From Butyriboletus loyo (Eukaryota > Basidiomycota > Agaricomycetes > Boletales > Boletaceae), in assembly GCA_038093515.1 (NCBI GenBank), contig JBBPSI010000054.1, positions 1-64,000 of the forward strand: a stretch of 64,000 nt of DNA, in the 5' to 3' direction. The position numbers and the translations under genes are program-made. The notes beneath the pieces are model-generated. The model did not search any database, was not told where the DNA came from, and saw nothing but the letters and a program-made list of their open reading frames with translations. Below, one piece after another: positions 46,901 to 57,719 of this stretch (within the stretch, counting starts at the first letter, position 1; each line of letters starts with the position of its first letter).

Positions 46901-47449
46901 CCAATACGATTACCGATAACTAAAGGACTTTCACACTACGATGCTAGTCGGCTGTGGACAATGGGTAATCCCTCCGTTACAGAGACCGTGGAATTTATAA
47001 AGGAACAGATGATGGAGGCCGCGATATCAGTTCGGGAGAACACAAGGGAAAGCAATGTGGGAATAGCCTTTGGATTTCTCACTTTGTAGGGAAAATCAGA
47101 AGCTGACCGCGACTTGTTTCTAGGAGGCGACTGCGTTAGTCTCCCTTGCTGGTGGGTCTGTGGTTGGATCAGCAACGGACAGCCAATGCAACGCTCCAGT
47201 CCTTGAAGAAGAATCATTTGTGCGCCGTTCACCGAGTCCACATGACTGGAAGGCTTGCCTGACTGTACAGAGCAGGGCCAAAGTTTGGAAAGTCTAGATC
47301 TTTGAAGTACAGTACCATCGGTCGTAAAGGATAACGCAGAATACATTGTCTCTTTCCTGCCAAGATATAACGCACATGGATGACTTTTTGGTGGTGACAA
47401 TGTCCGATTGTGTTTACCGCAATAATTACGTAGTCAGTTGTATGGGCGC
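46901..47449. other. Intergenic region
   Basis: This stretch separates the pseudogene cluster from the proline-rich gene at 47450. A 154-codon minus-strand frame (47400-46936) shows no motif. The 3' part probably holds the promoter. Confidence 0.4.
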
Positions 47450-49143
47450 ATGCCTCGCCCAAGTGAACACGACAATGCGATGGTTGAAGGTCTCGAGGTG
47501 ATCATCAGGTACCGCGGCGCAAAATACAATCAAGTCGCCTCCCCCGCAACATCTTCCTCTGAATTCGCCATCCTGAAAAGGGATCTCGCCCATCTCCGCG
47601 TCCATTCCCCGTCCCAAAAGAACGTCCGGCGTGTGCATGGGTCGTTTATCCTCCACTGGCCTACGGCGGGGATGAATCCAAAGGTAGAGGGATTAACCGT
47701 GCGTGGACGGTGCTCGTGCTTGGTTACGTGTATCACGCTGATGCGTCGCGCACCGTTTAGGATTCCCTGCACATGCGCTGGTTCAAACTATGTAGCGACG
47801 ACCCAGAAGCACTCAAACTCCGAGAGTTTCTTTCCATGTGAGCCCTTCTCGTCCATGAACCGTGGATCTCACTGAGAATGGGTTGCCCGTGACCCACTCG
47901 CGCGCTTGTTCGCGTCCGCGTCCCTAGAGAGTCCATCTTAATGACACAAGAGCAAGTCGTTCGTTCTTTCTAGATGCACATATTGGCTTTGCTGACGAGG
48001 TCGTGCTTTCTTAGCGGTGTTTTGATTCGTTCTACCGTCGGTGCAATACTGGCTTCGCAGGATGCTCCACCAGGGTCGCTCGCGAAGAGAGTGGGTGATC
48101 CCTTGTCAGAGATAGCCCAACAACCTGCCCTGGTGTCCGTTCCGACGTATTCTTCCCCCTTGAAACCGCAACCACCACCACCACATCCTCCAAAGCTTCC
48201 GCCCAGTGCCGTACGTTCGTTCCTCACGCGTGTACTTGTCTGTATTTCTCATTTGATTGCATGACAGCCCAGGTTAGACAGACAACCACCCCATCTAAAG
48301 AGACGGATCAATGTTATCGAAGACCTACCAAGTTCGACACGACAGAAGTTGAACGCGCAGGACATGCAAACCACGACTGCACCAGCCGTGCCATCCCCAA
48401 CGATGGATGGGCTCTCCAGACTTAGGGATCTTCGAATCCCCACACCACCACCATTCCCACCGGGGGATGAGCCGCGACAGAAATTGGACGCGGAGGACAT
48501 GGAAACTATGATTACACCAACCGTGCCATCCCCAACGATGGATGAGCTCTCCAGACTCAGAGGTCTTCGAATCCCCACACCACCACCACCACCACCACCA
48601 CCATTCCCACCGCGAGAACCTAGCGAAATGACCCCACACACGCCTCTCCCTATCCCCACGCCCGTCTCTGGTCGCTCTCCTTTGGGTTCGGGTTCGGGCC
48701 TTCGACCGTGCCCTGCCTCACCCCACCCGAGCTCCTCTTCGTCGGGCAACGGCGATCTCCACACGTCGCGTCGGCGAGATCGCGATGTGAACCGGCTGAC
48801 GCGTGAGCTGTGGGACACGCGTCGACAGCTGACAGCGATGCAAGCCCGCGAACAAGTCATCTTGGACGACCTCGAGAGGCTTGGTGCACGGCCCGAGAGT
48901 GCCGGTGCGGACCGGAACGATGTCTCGCAAGACGGTGCGTACGCGTCTGTTGGTGTTGAGTTTTTGAGTGCTAACGTGGTGTTGACAGAGCTGTTGCGAT
49001 TGCAGGCCGAGTTGAGGGCGGAGAGGACGAGGAGGATGCGTGCGGAGCGGGCGTTGGGTGATGTGGAGAGGGAGTGTAGGACGCCGTTTGTCGTCCCGGC
49101 GTTGTTCCAAGCGTTCATGAGTATATCCGAACTCTCCAACTGA
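47450..49143 (+). CDS. Proline-rich coiled-coil protein of unknown function
   Basis: Five exons (47450-47698, 47761-47837, 48015-48210, 48268-48934, 48989-49143) keep frame and give 447 residues. The N-terminal part (RYRGAKYNQVAS, FAILKRDLAHLRVHS, DSLHMRWFKLCSDDPEALKL) looks globular. The middle is proline-rich and contains a tandem duplication of a 45-residue unit (listed separately). The C-terminus is a coiled coil (LTRELWDTRRQLTAMQ, LRLQAELRAERTRRMRAERA) ending in RTPFVVPALFQAFMSISEL. I recognise no named domain. Intron 47838-48014 is 177 nt, unusually long here, so a small extra exon may be missed. The proline runs could bind SH3, EVH1 or profilin-like partners, but that is speculation. 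Confidence 0.7.
48340..48616 (+). repeat. In-frame tandem duplication inside the proline-rich gene
   Basis: Unit 1 (48340-48474) and unit 2 (48475 to about 48616) both start CGACAGAA and contain CCATCCCCAACGATGGATG and CTTCGAATCCCCACACCACC. They differ by scattered substitutions, and unit 2 has a longer CCA run. Both read in the same frame (PSPTMD, LSRLR, LRIPTPPP). Confidence 0.9.
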
Positions 49144-49508
49144 GCTGTTCTCCATCTTTTGATTTTTCGTCTGGATTACGATTGTAACATCAACTGTCCC
49201 GTCGGATTGTATTTACTCTCACTCTGTCATAAGTACTCATCGCTGAAAGATTATCTCATAAAAGACAATTAAGTGTAGTACGATCCGATACAACAGCACG
49301 CTGCTACTCCACTGTTAGACAGGTAAAACTAAGCAGCGTAACATCGCCAACACTTCAAGGGTCAGAAGGAATACACACAAGCAGTGCCAGTGAAAAAAAA
49401 AAAAATACACGAACAGCCGGATGTGACTGCGCCGGCCGCATGGCGGAAAAAAAAAGGCGACATGCGACACGACAATGCCAGCAGAGACCTGACGTGCGTA
49501 CAGGACTG
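49144..49508. other. Tail-to-tail interval with A-runs
   Basis: This lies between two convergent genes. It has A-runs of 9-13 bases near 49394 and 49447. No gene is supported; both 3' UTRs probably lie here. Confidence 0.5.
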
Positions 49509-50839
49509 CTAGATTCTTTGTCGCTTGGAGGGTCCGCCTATATCTACGTCGGTAGCTGTCCGCTCGATGTGGTCGAATACGGAACCAAGTGCGTGTGCGA
49601 GGTCTGGAGGGACCGGGCCAGTCGCAGCGGCCATCATGTCCTCGAATTTACGCTTCAGACCATCCAGTTGCTCCGGGGAGAAATAGACGACGGGTTGCTG
49701 GTGCATTACGTGAGGTAAGTATCGTCGTGCAAAAAATATTATCGTACTCACGGGGCTGTGACTTGCTTGAGGTGCGACGTCTTCGGCTGCAAGCACGTTC
49801 TCTACCGCTGGATGTTTCTCTTCCTCCTGCGCGTTGGGGTGTAGGGGTGGTGGGATAATGGGATGTACTAGTGGAGGCCCAGGGGGAGGAGGTATCGGAT
49901 GATTCCCAGGTGGTCCCGGCTCCACTATCAAATGTGGCGGATGTTGTATATTTGCAAAGACTGGTGGTGGTGGTGGCGGCGGCGGCGGCACCGGAACTGA
50001 AACGGAACCTGGTTTCGGTGTCGCCTCGAGTTTAAACTCGGACGTGTGCGGTGGCCTTCGAAAGGAGGCCGGAAAGCTCGGGTGTGCTTCGGCGTGTGTC
50101 ATGCGTATCCGCAAGAGGTGTTCGTTGTCATCCATGACAGTGATACGGAGCCAACCGCCACAGTGGTACCGTGTGATGCGACTCCGTGATTTGCGATCCG
50201 CGTCCTGAGTGCGGGATTTAGATTGTTCGCCTTCGAGTTGAGCACAGAAGTAGGTGACGACGGTGGATTTTCCGCCGCGTTTTGTCTTCTTTTGGCTATA
50301 GAAGGGGATTGGTGTGAGCAACCAGGCAAGAAGGAGGGCAAAGAAAAAAAAAACGCACTTCCAATGATAATCCGACGCCTCGGCCAAAAAATCTCTTATT
50401 CGATTTGAACGATTGTACAGATGTTCACCGGCGACAAAAAATCCGGGAGGTACGCTGACCATTGTATCAAAGTCGAACGGGCGATTCTTGTTGAGGGTGA
50501 GGAGGCTGAGAAAGTCGTCAAAGGACATGGCGGCTGTGGCGATCTGGCCGCGACCAGATGTTTCGGCGACCATCTCCGAGACGACTTTGCGTGCGTTCTG
50601 CTTCTCCATACAGGCTGTGCAGACTTTGAGATGGCCTCCGCCCGTGCGCCGTGGGGGAAATGTGTGGATGGGACCGGTATATGGACATCGGGTGCACTTT
50701 TGAGCGAGGGGTTGTTCGCAGTCAATTGGAATATTGAAGGTGTGCGGGGAGGGCGGAGAGGAGGATGAAGTCGCTGGAGGCGCAACGTAAATCGGACGGT
50801 GAAGGCGAGAGATAGAGCGGGGATGAACTTACCTTGCAT
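49509..50839 (-). CDS. Zinc-binding, proline-rich protein with a WRKY/GCM1- or FLYWCH-like C-C-H-H core
   Basis: Four minus-strand exons (50839-50833, 50773-50359, 50295-49752, 49697-49509) give 384 residues. Near the N-terminus CTRCPYTG, then LKVCTACMEKQ, forms a C-x2-C, C-x2-C pair as in short fungal zinc fingers. Further on, FCAQLEG, YHCGGWLRITV and RMTHAEAHPSF give a Cys-Cys-His-His set with the spacing style of transposase-derived DNA-binding domains. A long proline stretch follows (PVPPPPPPPPP), and the end QLDGLKRKFEDMM plus GGPSKRQRI suggests a nuclear signal. Exon 1 is 7 nt. A DNA-binding role is inference; I cannot name the family. Confidence 0.7.
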
Positions 50840-51858
50840 GTCGGTCGTCTTGCTCTCTCTTATCCCTTTTCTTTGTCATGGCCTTGACATTTCATAGTAT
50901 CACGTGACCACATCAGTATGTACAAGTCAACTCAGCCTTGCCAAGTTCTATTGCAATCAAATGTTGTCCGCCAACTCGACCGCGAGAGTTTACAGCGACA
51001 AGTGAATGGCGTCAGCTTACCGCGCCGGAGGATCTACAGTAGTCCGAGGACCCATACAAAACGACGACACTTCTGCTTCTTTCTTGCTCCAGAGACGACA
51101 GAGGCGAACATTTCCGAGGCAGAGTCAGTTCAGGTCTACTACGTCTGCGCATGGCCATATCGCATTCGTGACGTTCAGCGGTTCGACTTCACACTGTGCG
51201 ATCATCTTCTGAACGTTACGGTTGGCATCGAGTGGCGCAACGGGTTGCCACTCGCCTGCCTTCTTCGAGAAGTCCGGGAAAGCCGGCGCCCGCATTATTC
51301 TCTATGCTTCCCGGCCACTGCCGCTTGGATCCGGGAGGCGAGGTAATGTCAAGTGGTAACAAGCAAAGGCTGGGGAAATCCCAGTGCATCTTCTCGACAG
51401 CCCATGCTTGGTGCAAACGTTAGCTCAGACGATCCAGGTCCAAACCCTCGGATTAGCATTGGATTTAAGCCAAAGATAATTCCGAGAAGAATTCAGTCAA
51501 TCCACTATCTACATCCGTTTTGTCATAGCTTATTTTCTCGTTTCCGTAGTGACTGCCAAGCCCTCAACCTACTCTCACAAGCACTGCAGAAATAGAATGA
51601 TGCCAACAGGAGGTAAACTACTTCCAGCAGGACCTGGCAGAACCTACGCTGAACGTGACATCCCCTTTCACACTTGTTCCCGTCATCGAGGGCGTTAATG
51701 CTTTCATCCTCAATCGAACCAAGTCCCTTGTACGAGCGGTGTTTGTAGCGGCCCTCGATGAATCGCACGTTCTGTATTTTTGGGTTTGAATCTTCCCGAC
51801 GTGACAGACACATTACATAGTGAGGGAACGATAGTACAAGACAAGACCGTCCAGTATA
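50840..51858. other. Intergenic region
   Basis: About 1 kb between the start of the zinc-binding gene and the 3' end of NOP4. A 142-codon plus-strand frame at 50918-51346 has no motif and is not supported as a gene. Confidence 0.4.
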
Positions 51859-54800
51859 CTATCGAGCGCTCTTACCAGCCTTGCGCGCCCGTCTTTTCCG
51901 GCCGATCACGGACCCAATCATCTTCCCGGATTTCACCGACTCTTCCTTGACCTGCACGGCATTGACAGGCTTGGTTCGCTCAGATGATAAGCGGCGTTTC
52001 TTGGACGGACGCTCTTCCGTACTGCTTGGGGCAGACTTCCGAACATTATCATCATGTGATTGGGACTGTAGAACGTGATAAGCAACTGTGTTTCCTGCCA
52101 GAGTGTTAGACTTACTAGTTTCTCCTTTTGCGCCGTTCGGCGTTGCACAACTTGGATATTCTCGACAGAAAACTCCACAATAAGCGTTCCCCTGGCGGGC
52201 TTTGATGGCGCCTCCATCTCGTTCTTCACCCGCTTTATCCTAGTCTCGTCCGGGCTTCCCGTCCCTTTCTCCTTCGTAACGAGATCTGCAAGCTCCTCTT
52301 TCCACCACTGATTAAAAAGCGCACCGACATCCGCGTTATTGTTAGCCCATCGTAGTACGCGCAGCGCATCCGCATGTGTGTGCACTTCAACGAAACCGTA
52401 ACCGCGACTACGACCTTTCCCAGTGACAGGGTCGACACGGTCTGACTGGCGTACGATCTTTGCTTGCTTGACGCTCGTAGGTCGCACTGCCTTGGGGTTG
52501 CGCTTCTTCGACTTGATGCCACGCTCTGCTTTGATGACGTCCTCGTTGTCTTGGTTGTCAACTTTTGCAGGCTCGGCGAGTTCATCGGGGCTGAGGTCTT
52601 CCCGGATACCCTTTTTGACTTCCGCCTTGAACTCCCGAACGCTGTGGATCGCGAGTCGCTTGAGAACACGCTCGGTAACAAATAGGGGTATTTGACGTAT
52701 ACTGAGCCGTGTTTTGGAAACATAAAGAGAGGGATTGCTGCGGAGCATCGTTCTGCGGGCACTGAAAGAGTTCGTACGCTTCTCGAGCTCGACCTGAGGG
52801 ATTGTCTCGGCGGCAGGGCTGTTGGGTAAGATCACTGGGATATGTTTAGCCGGGATCGGTTAGAAAGGCGGAGGAATGACACACCTCCTTCGCGCAACAG
52901 GTAGAGATTTCGTTTGTCCGCCTTTTCTCGACTCTTTTCACCCTCCTCTCTGAGTTTTGTTGCTTGCTCTCCCGTGACTGCGCGGACAACATCAAGCATC
53001 CGACCATGCAGCACCAAATCTTTTGCTAAGCTGGCTGACGGATCGGGTGTGAGGAGGGAAGGGAGGGAAAATGGGTTTTTGGGAGGCTGAACCTGATAAC
53101 TGGACCTGTATCCTTAGACCGTAGATGCATGCTCACCTGCGTCTGGGTGCTCACAGTCTCCGTACGCAAAATCTCGCTCTGCTTGATGGCCTTGTCTGCG
53201 TCTTCCTTGTTCCAAAAACACGCGAATCCAGTTCCCCGGGGACGCTCAGTTTGGGGATCCATTGTAAGGCGGACATATCGAAGTGGGCCAAAGGCTCGGA
53301 ACCTGTCATTACGAGTAAGTAGATTGCATAGAAAAAAAGGAGAAACATACAGCGTTCGTATTTCATCCTCCGTAGCAGTAAACGGAACATTGCGAATGAA
53401 GAGTGTGTTTCCGGTATCGGTATGGGGTAATCGTGGTTTTCCGGGCGATTCCTCGTCGCTGCCGCGCTCAGGAGGCTCATTGTCCTCGCCGTCGTCATCC
53501 TCGTCCTCTTCGTCACCGGAACCCTCCTCATGCAGCCCTAGTTGCTCGTGTTCACTATTAGCTTCGCTATCCTTGCCAGCACTCGCGTCACTTTCCGCGT
53601 CATCCATTTCCACCTCGCTTTCCACCCCATCAGATGCTTCTCCAAGCTTTGCCTTCTCTTCCGCCCATCTTTCCTTGCTAAGTGCCCAGTCGACTGCGAT
53701 CACCCGCACTTTCCCCCCAGTCCCGGTTTGTTCTGGCTCCTCTACCGTCTTCCCCTCGTCGCCATCTTCCGCTCTAATGTTATGAGACTTCTTTTCCTCC
53801 CGACGCTGCTTCTTTCGTTTTTGCTTGTCCGAAACGATATCGTTCGCCATGCCAGCCACAACTTTCATTCCATTACACTTCGCCAATGCGGATTCAGCAT
53901 CTTTCTTGCTTAGCATCCAGACAAACGCAAACCCCTTGGATCGAGGTGCTTGGGAAGGTCCTTTGGTTTCCGCATCGTCCTCGGCTTTGACATCACCGAC
54001 TTCTGCTAATGGGATATGGATTGAGTGCATAGGGCCGTACGGGAGAAAGATGGCTCGTAAATCCTGTTCAGTAATGTCAAAGGGAAGGTTTCGAACAATG
54101 AGGCGACTAGCTCGGCTCAGCGCGGTTCCGGCGGTAGTTTCTACAGGTGATTGTGAAATGCGAATCACGCACATGAATAAATGGCTGAACGCAGATTGAA
54201 GAAATGATCTATACTTTTGATAGTAGTTTTGGCGAGATTATCAAGTCGCTTTTTGAGCGCGACAGAAAGTAGACTGCCTTTGAAAACATGAGCGTGGAGT
54301 TTACCGAGAGCGTCTTGCGCAAGGCTAGATGACGAGAACAAGACATGTGCTAGACCCAGCCCGTAAGTGTCATGAAACGAACAAGGAAAAAGAAGAGCTT
54401 ACCCGTTGACGGATCTTCACCTCCAACGGTCTTCGCTGGCCATTGTACATCCTCTGCACCCTCAAACTTGCGGAGCTTCTTCCATAACGTCTTTTGATTG
54501 ATTGAGGACGGCAAGCCAGACATGACAATTGTCCGAATAGCAAGAGGATCGTTGACCTTCCGCGCTAGTAAAGTTCGTACAGGAGTCTCCTTTTCCTTCG
54601 TCACATTCTCTGCTTGTGGCCGGTCCTTTGTCTTGTTTTTCGGCTGAGAAAGCAGTGAGGAATGGCAAGGGAATGAGGAATACGAAAATGAAATCACTTT
54701 ACTCTCAGCCCACTGCACTCTTATGTTTCTGCCGTTGATAGTCATGCCGTTCGCTGTGATGGACTCGAATGCTGTCTGAGCATCCTCGTGAATGGAGAAG

Positions 54801-55069
54801 GAGACGTATCCAACGCCTTTGGAGACACCGGACCCATGCTCGAGGACCACGAAGGCAGAGCGTACGGGTGCGAGATCGGAGAAGGCGGTCTGAAGATCGG
54901 TCGATGTCGCGTCATACGGTAGGTTGGACACGAAGAGCATAGAACTGTGTGATCTCAATGGAGCCGTGCTTTATTTCTGATTCAAGCGCACTCACCCATG
55001 GTTATGTCCGCTGTTCGACTGGGTCTCCTCGTTCCTCGCCTTGCGCTTCCCCAGCGTGTTTGTCGACAT
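51859..55069 (-). CDS. NOP4: Nucleolar RNA-binding protein Nop4/RBM28
   Basis: This is a ribosome-biogenesis factor needed for 60S assembly. The start ATG at 55069 gives MSTNTLGKRKARNEE. RRM1 reads MLFVSNLPYDAT and GVGYVSFS. RRM2 reads TIVMSGLPSSIN. RRM3 has RLIVRNLPFDITEQDLRAIF and GFAFVWM. A long acidic linker (near 53550-53450) separates RRM3 from RRM4 (NTLFIRNVPFTATEDEIRTL, GTGFACFW). A fifth RRM-like unit (RLSIRQIPLFVTERVL, SRGYGFVEVHTHADA) is followed by a basic tail ending near 51859 (KKRRLSSE, GRKRRARKAGKSAR). This RRM order and the acidic insert match Nop4. Short introns lie between most blocks. Plus-strand frames across it are antisense shadows. Confidence 0.94.
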
Positions 55070-55679
55070 AGCTTGCGCTAAGTTTTACGAACGCGAATGC
55101 AGATTTCCGAGTCGATTGTTTGCCGTTGTTGTTTATTTCGTTCGACCCACTTGGGCTCTCGCACTTTCTGAACCACTTTCATTTGGCTTCGAGCAGTAAT
55201 ATGACTGTTTCCTTCCAGGCGTTGTGTAGTTTTTGTCCCCCTACTTGTCCGATGCAATACCAATACTCCACCACCGCCCACAGGTGCCAGTAATGCCCCA
55301 AGTTACTTCCACACCACTCCCTAAAGCTAGCATTTGTTGTACAGTCGATATGCTCATAATGCATAGGCTCATAATGCATAAACCCTACACTCGGGATGAC
55401 CCAAACCTTGACTAAACCTAGTCTCGCTTAATGGTCATTAGGAACCGTTGTTATGCATTATGAGCATATCAACTGTAGTTCTTCTCGTCAATACTTCGGT
55501 GTTCTCGTGGCGTTTTGATTCCCCTCTGATTCCTTGTTCTGCCTAGAAAAGAACCACTCAGCAAGCCTCATACGTAGAAATAGAGGCGTCACTGGCGCCA
55601 GATGAGCTGCCCACGGTTCAGTCCCTGCGACTGTTTTATTGATCAATGGCTGTGTTAGTAACTTTGTTGATAATCGATC
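55070..55679. other. Divergent intergenic region carrying a MITE
   Basis: This is the shared upstream region of NOP4 (minus) and the dehydrogenase at 55680 (plus). It contains the 134-bp mobile element at 55342-55475, listed separately. No gene is supported. Confidence 0.6.
55342..55475. mobile_element. 134-bp MITE with Tc1/mariner-type ends
   Basis: The left end CAGTCGATATGCTCATAATG (55342 on) and the right end form a 24-bp terminal inverted repeat with one mismatch (55342-55365 against 55452-55475). Both ends are flanked by TA (55340-55341 and 55476-55477), the target duplication of the Tc1/mariner superfamily, and the CAGT start is usual for that group. The inner part is A/T-rich, and GCTCATAATGCATA is repeated in tandem at the left end. 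It has no coding capacity, so it would need a transposase from elsewhere. Confidence 0.85.
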
Positions 55680-56882
55680 ATGTCTATCGTCAAAGGCATT
55701 GCCCTCATCACTGGATCAGCCCAGGGTTTGGGACGTAGTATCGCACTTCGTCTTGCAAGGGATGGCTTCGATATCGTTCTGAACGATGTCTTGTCGAAAC
55801 ATGACGAGCTGCGTGTTGTTGCGGACGATATTGAGAAGATTGGTCGAAGGACGCATCTAGTTTCTGCGGACGTGACAGTCGAAGGAGAAGTCAAGGGGAT
55901 GGTACAGGATGCTGTCAAGGAACTCGGTGGGTTGGATGTTGTGGGTACCCCGTGTTGCACTTTGATCGATTGTGTTTCCGAGTACTCTCCTCGTAGATGA
56001 TAGCAAACGCAGGGACCGGCATATTGACATCATTGGTCGACAGTAAGCCACGTTGCTAGTCAGCTCCGTGTGACCTCCACTGACACACTGGTGTTCTGCA
56101 GTGGAATTAAACGAGTGGGAGCGGGTCATGGCCGTCAATGCGCGTGGCACTTTCTTGTGCTACAAGTATGCAGCACAACAAATGATCAAACAAGGGCGTG
56201 GAGGGCGGATTATCGGCGCTAGCTCAATCCTTGGCAAGATAGGACTTCAAGGGTGTTCCGTATATTCCGCCAGCAAGTTTGCTGTCAGAGGCCTCACACA
56301 AACCGCTGGTACAGACCATTTTTTTTGACATTCTGCTGTTAAATGAGATCTCTGATCAAATCAGCGCTGGAACTTGGCCCATACAACATTACGGTAAACT
56401 CTTACGCTCCCGGTTTTATCAAGACACAGATGAGTAAGTGTCGAGAAAGTGTCCGATCTCGAAATGGGACTGCATGAGTTTGGGATTCGGGCAGCGGCTG
56501 GCATTTTCGATGGGTCTGCGGAAGTTGATTCCGAATTTATCGAGCGATGCAGGAACGTGAGTCCTTCCGCTTGTCACCATGCTACTATATTCTCATACTA
56601 GTATCCGTAGCTTATAACCACGAAACCTATCAAGTGTGACGCTCAGCCGGAGGACATCGCAAGCATCGTTAGCTACCTTGCCTCAAAGGAGGCACATTTC
56701 ATAACCGGCAAGCCATATTCCACGATCCTATTCATGTTCGTTTGTTTACCTTTCAGGTCGTACCAGGACAATGCGTAAGTTCCAGCCCTACTTGGATTGA
56801 ATCATTGGATCGGGTCTCGAGATGCGCATGCTCAATGAACTTGACGTAGATTACTGTTGATGGAGGATCCAACATGTCTTGA
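55680..56882 (+). CDS. Short-chain dehydrogenase, diacetyl reductase/2,3-butanediol dehydrogenase-like
   Basis: This is an NAD(P)H-dependent SDR. The cofactor motif is TGSAQGLG (residues 11-18), IANAG follows an intron, the catalytic serine lies in IIGASS, and the Tyr/Lys pair is VYSASKFAVRGLTQ. Later blocks are LGPYNITVNSYAPGFIKTQM, PEDIASIVSYLASKEAHFIT and GQCITVDGGSNMS at the end. The NARGTFLCYKYAAQQMI stretch and the TVDGG end are typical of acetoin/diacetyl reductases. Near the 3' end the reading only works with an intron that starts GCAAGC (near 56709) and ends CGTACCAG, leaving a small exon GACAATGC before the next GTAAGT. The middle (56430-56600) has uncertain exon borders. Confidence 0.85.
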
Positions 56883-57719
56883 TCTGAATGGTGTATCGTA
56901 AAGTCTACTGGAAACCTGCCGTGGCCCCAACGGCGGGAAACACAGACAAAGAACTGGACCACGCTCTATTGGAGGACTAGGACGTACGGGTACAAGATCA
57001 ACTGGGTGCGGGAGATGTATATGTATCGTATCTGAATGTAAAGAGATTTTTGTTCACCCTCGACCCGTCGTTGGCCACAGCGGACTTGCGCGAAACCCAA
57101 GTAATAGTCGGATCCCCGCCCGCTCGTCGCACGTAGTATTAGTACTTCTAAGAACAGGTTTCCTCGAGGAATTGTTCATCCAACCCTGACACCGGTAAGC
57201 TGAACGGTCAGACTTATTATTTTAGTCACCGAGCTTTTGCCGGACGAGTGTCAGTCGCTCGTGAAGTCTGTGCATGAGGCGAATCATCACTGGCGATATT
57301 GTTGGGTCGTCATGGATGAGTTCCCGCATCTCGTCGCCCACTTTGTTAACCGTCTCCAGGGATCCCGTGTCCATTGATCATAGATTTCGCCCTATGGAAG
57401 TACACAATTCCAGTGTCAACCACTGTGGGTTCTTGATCACATGTATAGGCAACATTCACGTCGGCGCAGGCTAAATGTGGTGACGCCCCAGAATCCGGAT
57501 TCAAGATTACCTATCCGCGGTCGTCTGACTCTGCCCACCTTTTACTTTCGTTTCGTCGTAAGGGAGAACGCGCGTAAATAAACGCTAACCACGGTCTCAG
57601 TATTTGAGCGGAATTTTGTATGGGTGGTAGTACATATCCCAGGCGTAGCGAACATCCTCTCACGGAACTTTCCGAGTCGTACCGGGTCTGAGAACGACGC
57701 CAAAGCTTTGCTGCAGACG
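56883..57719. other. Intergenic region upstream of MIC60
   Basis: No supported gene. The frames present are short. The MIC60 promoter is expected in the last part. Confidence 0.4.

Noticed and set aside
48249..49139. 296-codon minus-strand frame with glycine runs
   Set aside because: Antisense of the CCA-rich proline gene; glycine and serine runs come from the complement of proline codons.
53129..53785. 218-codon plus-strand frame rich in serine
   Set aside because: It is antisense to the acidic linker of NOP4; GAG/GAC codons read backwards give serine and leucine runs.
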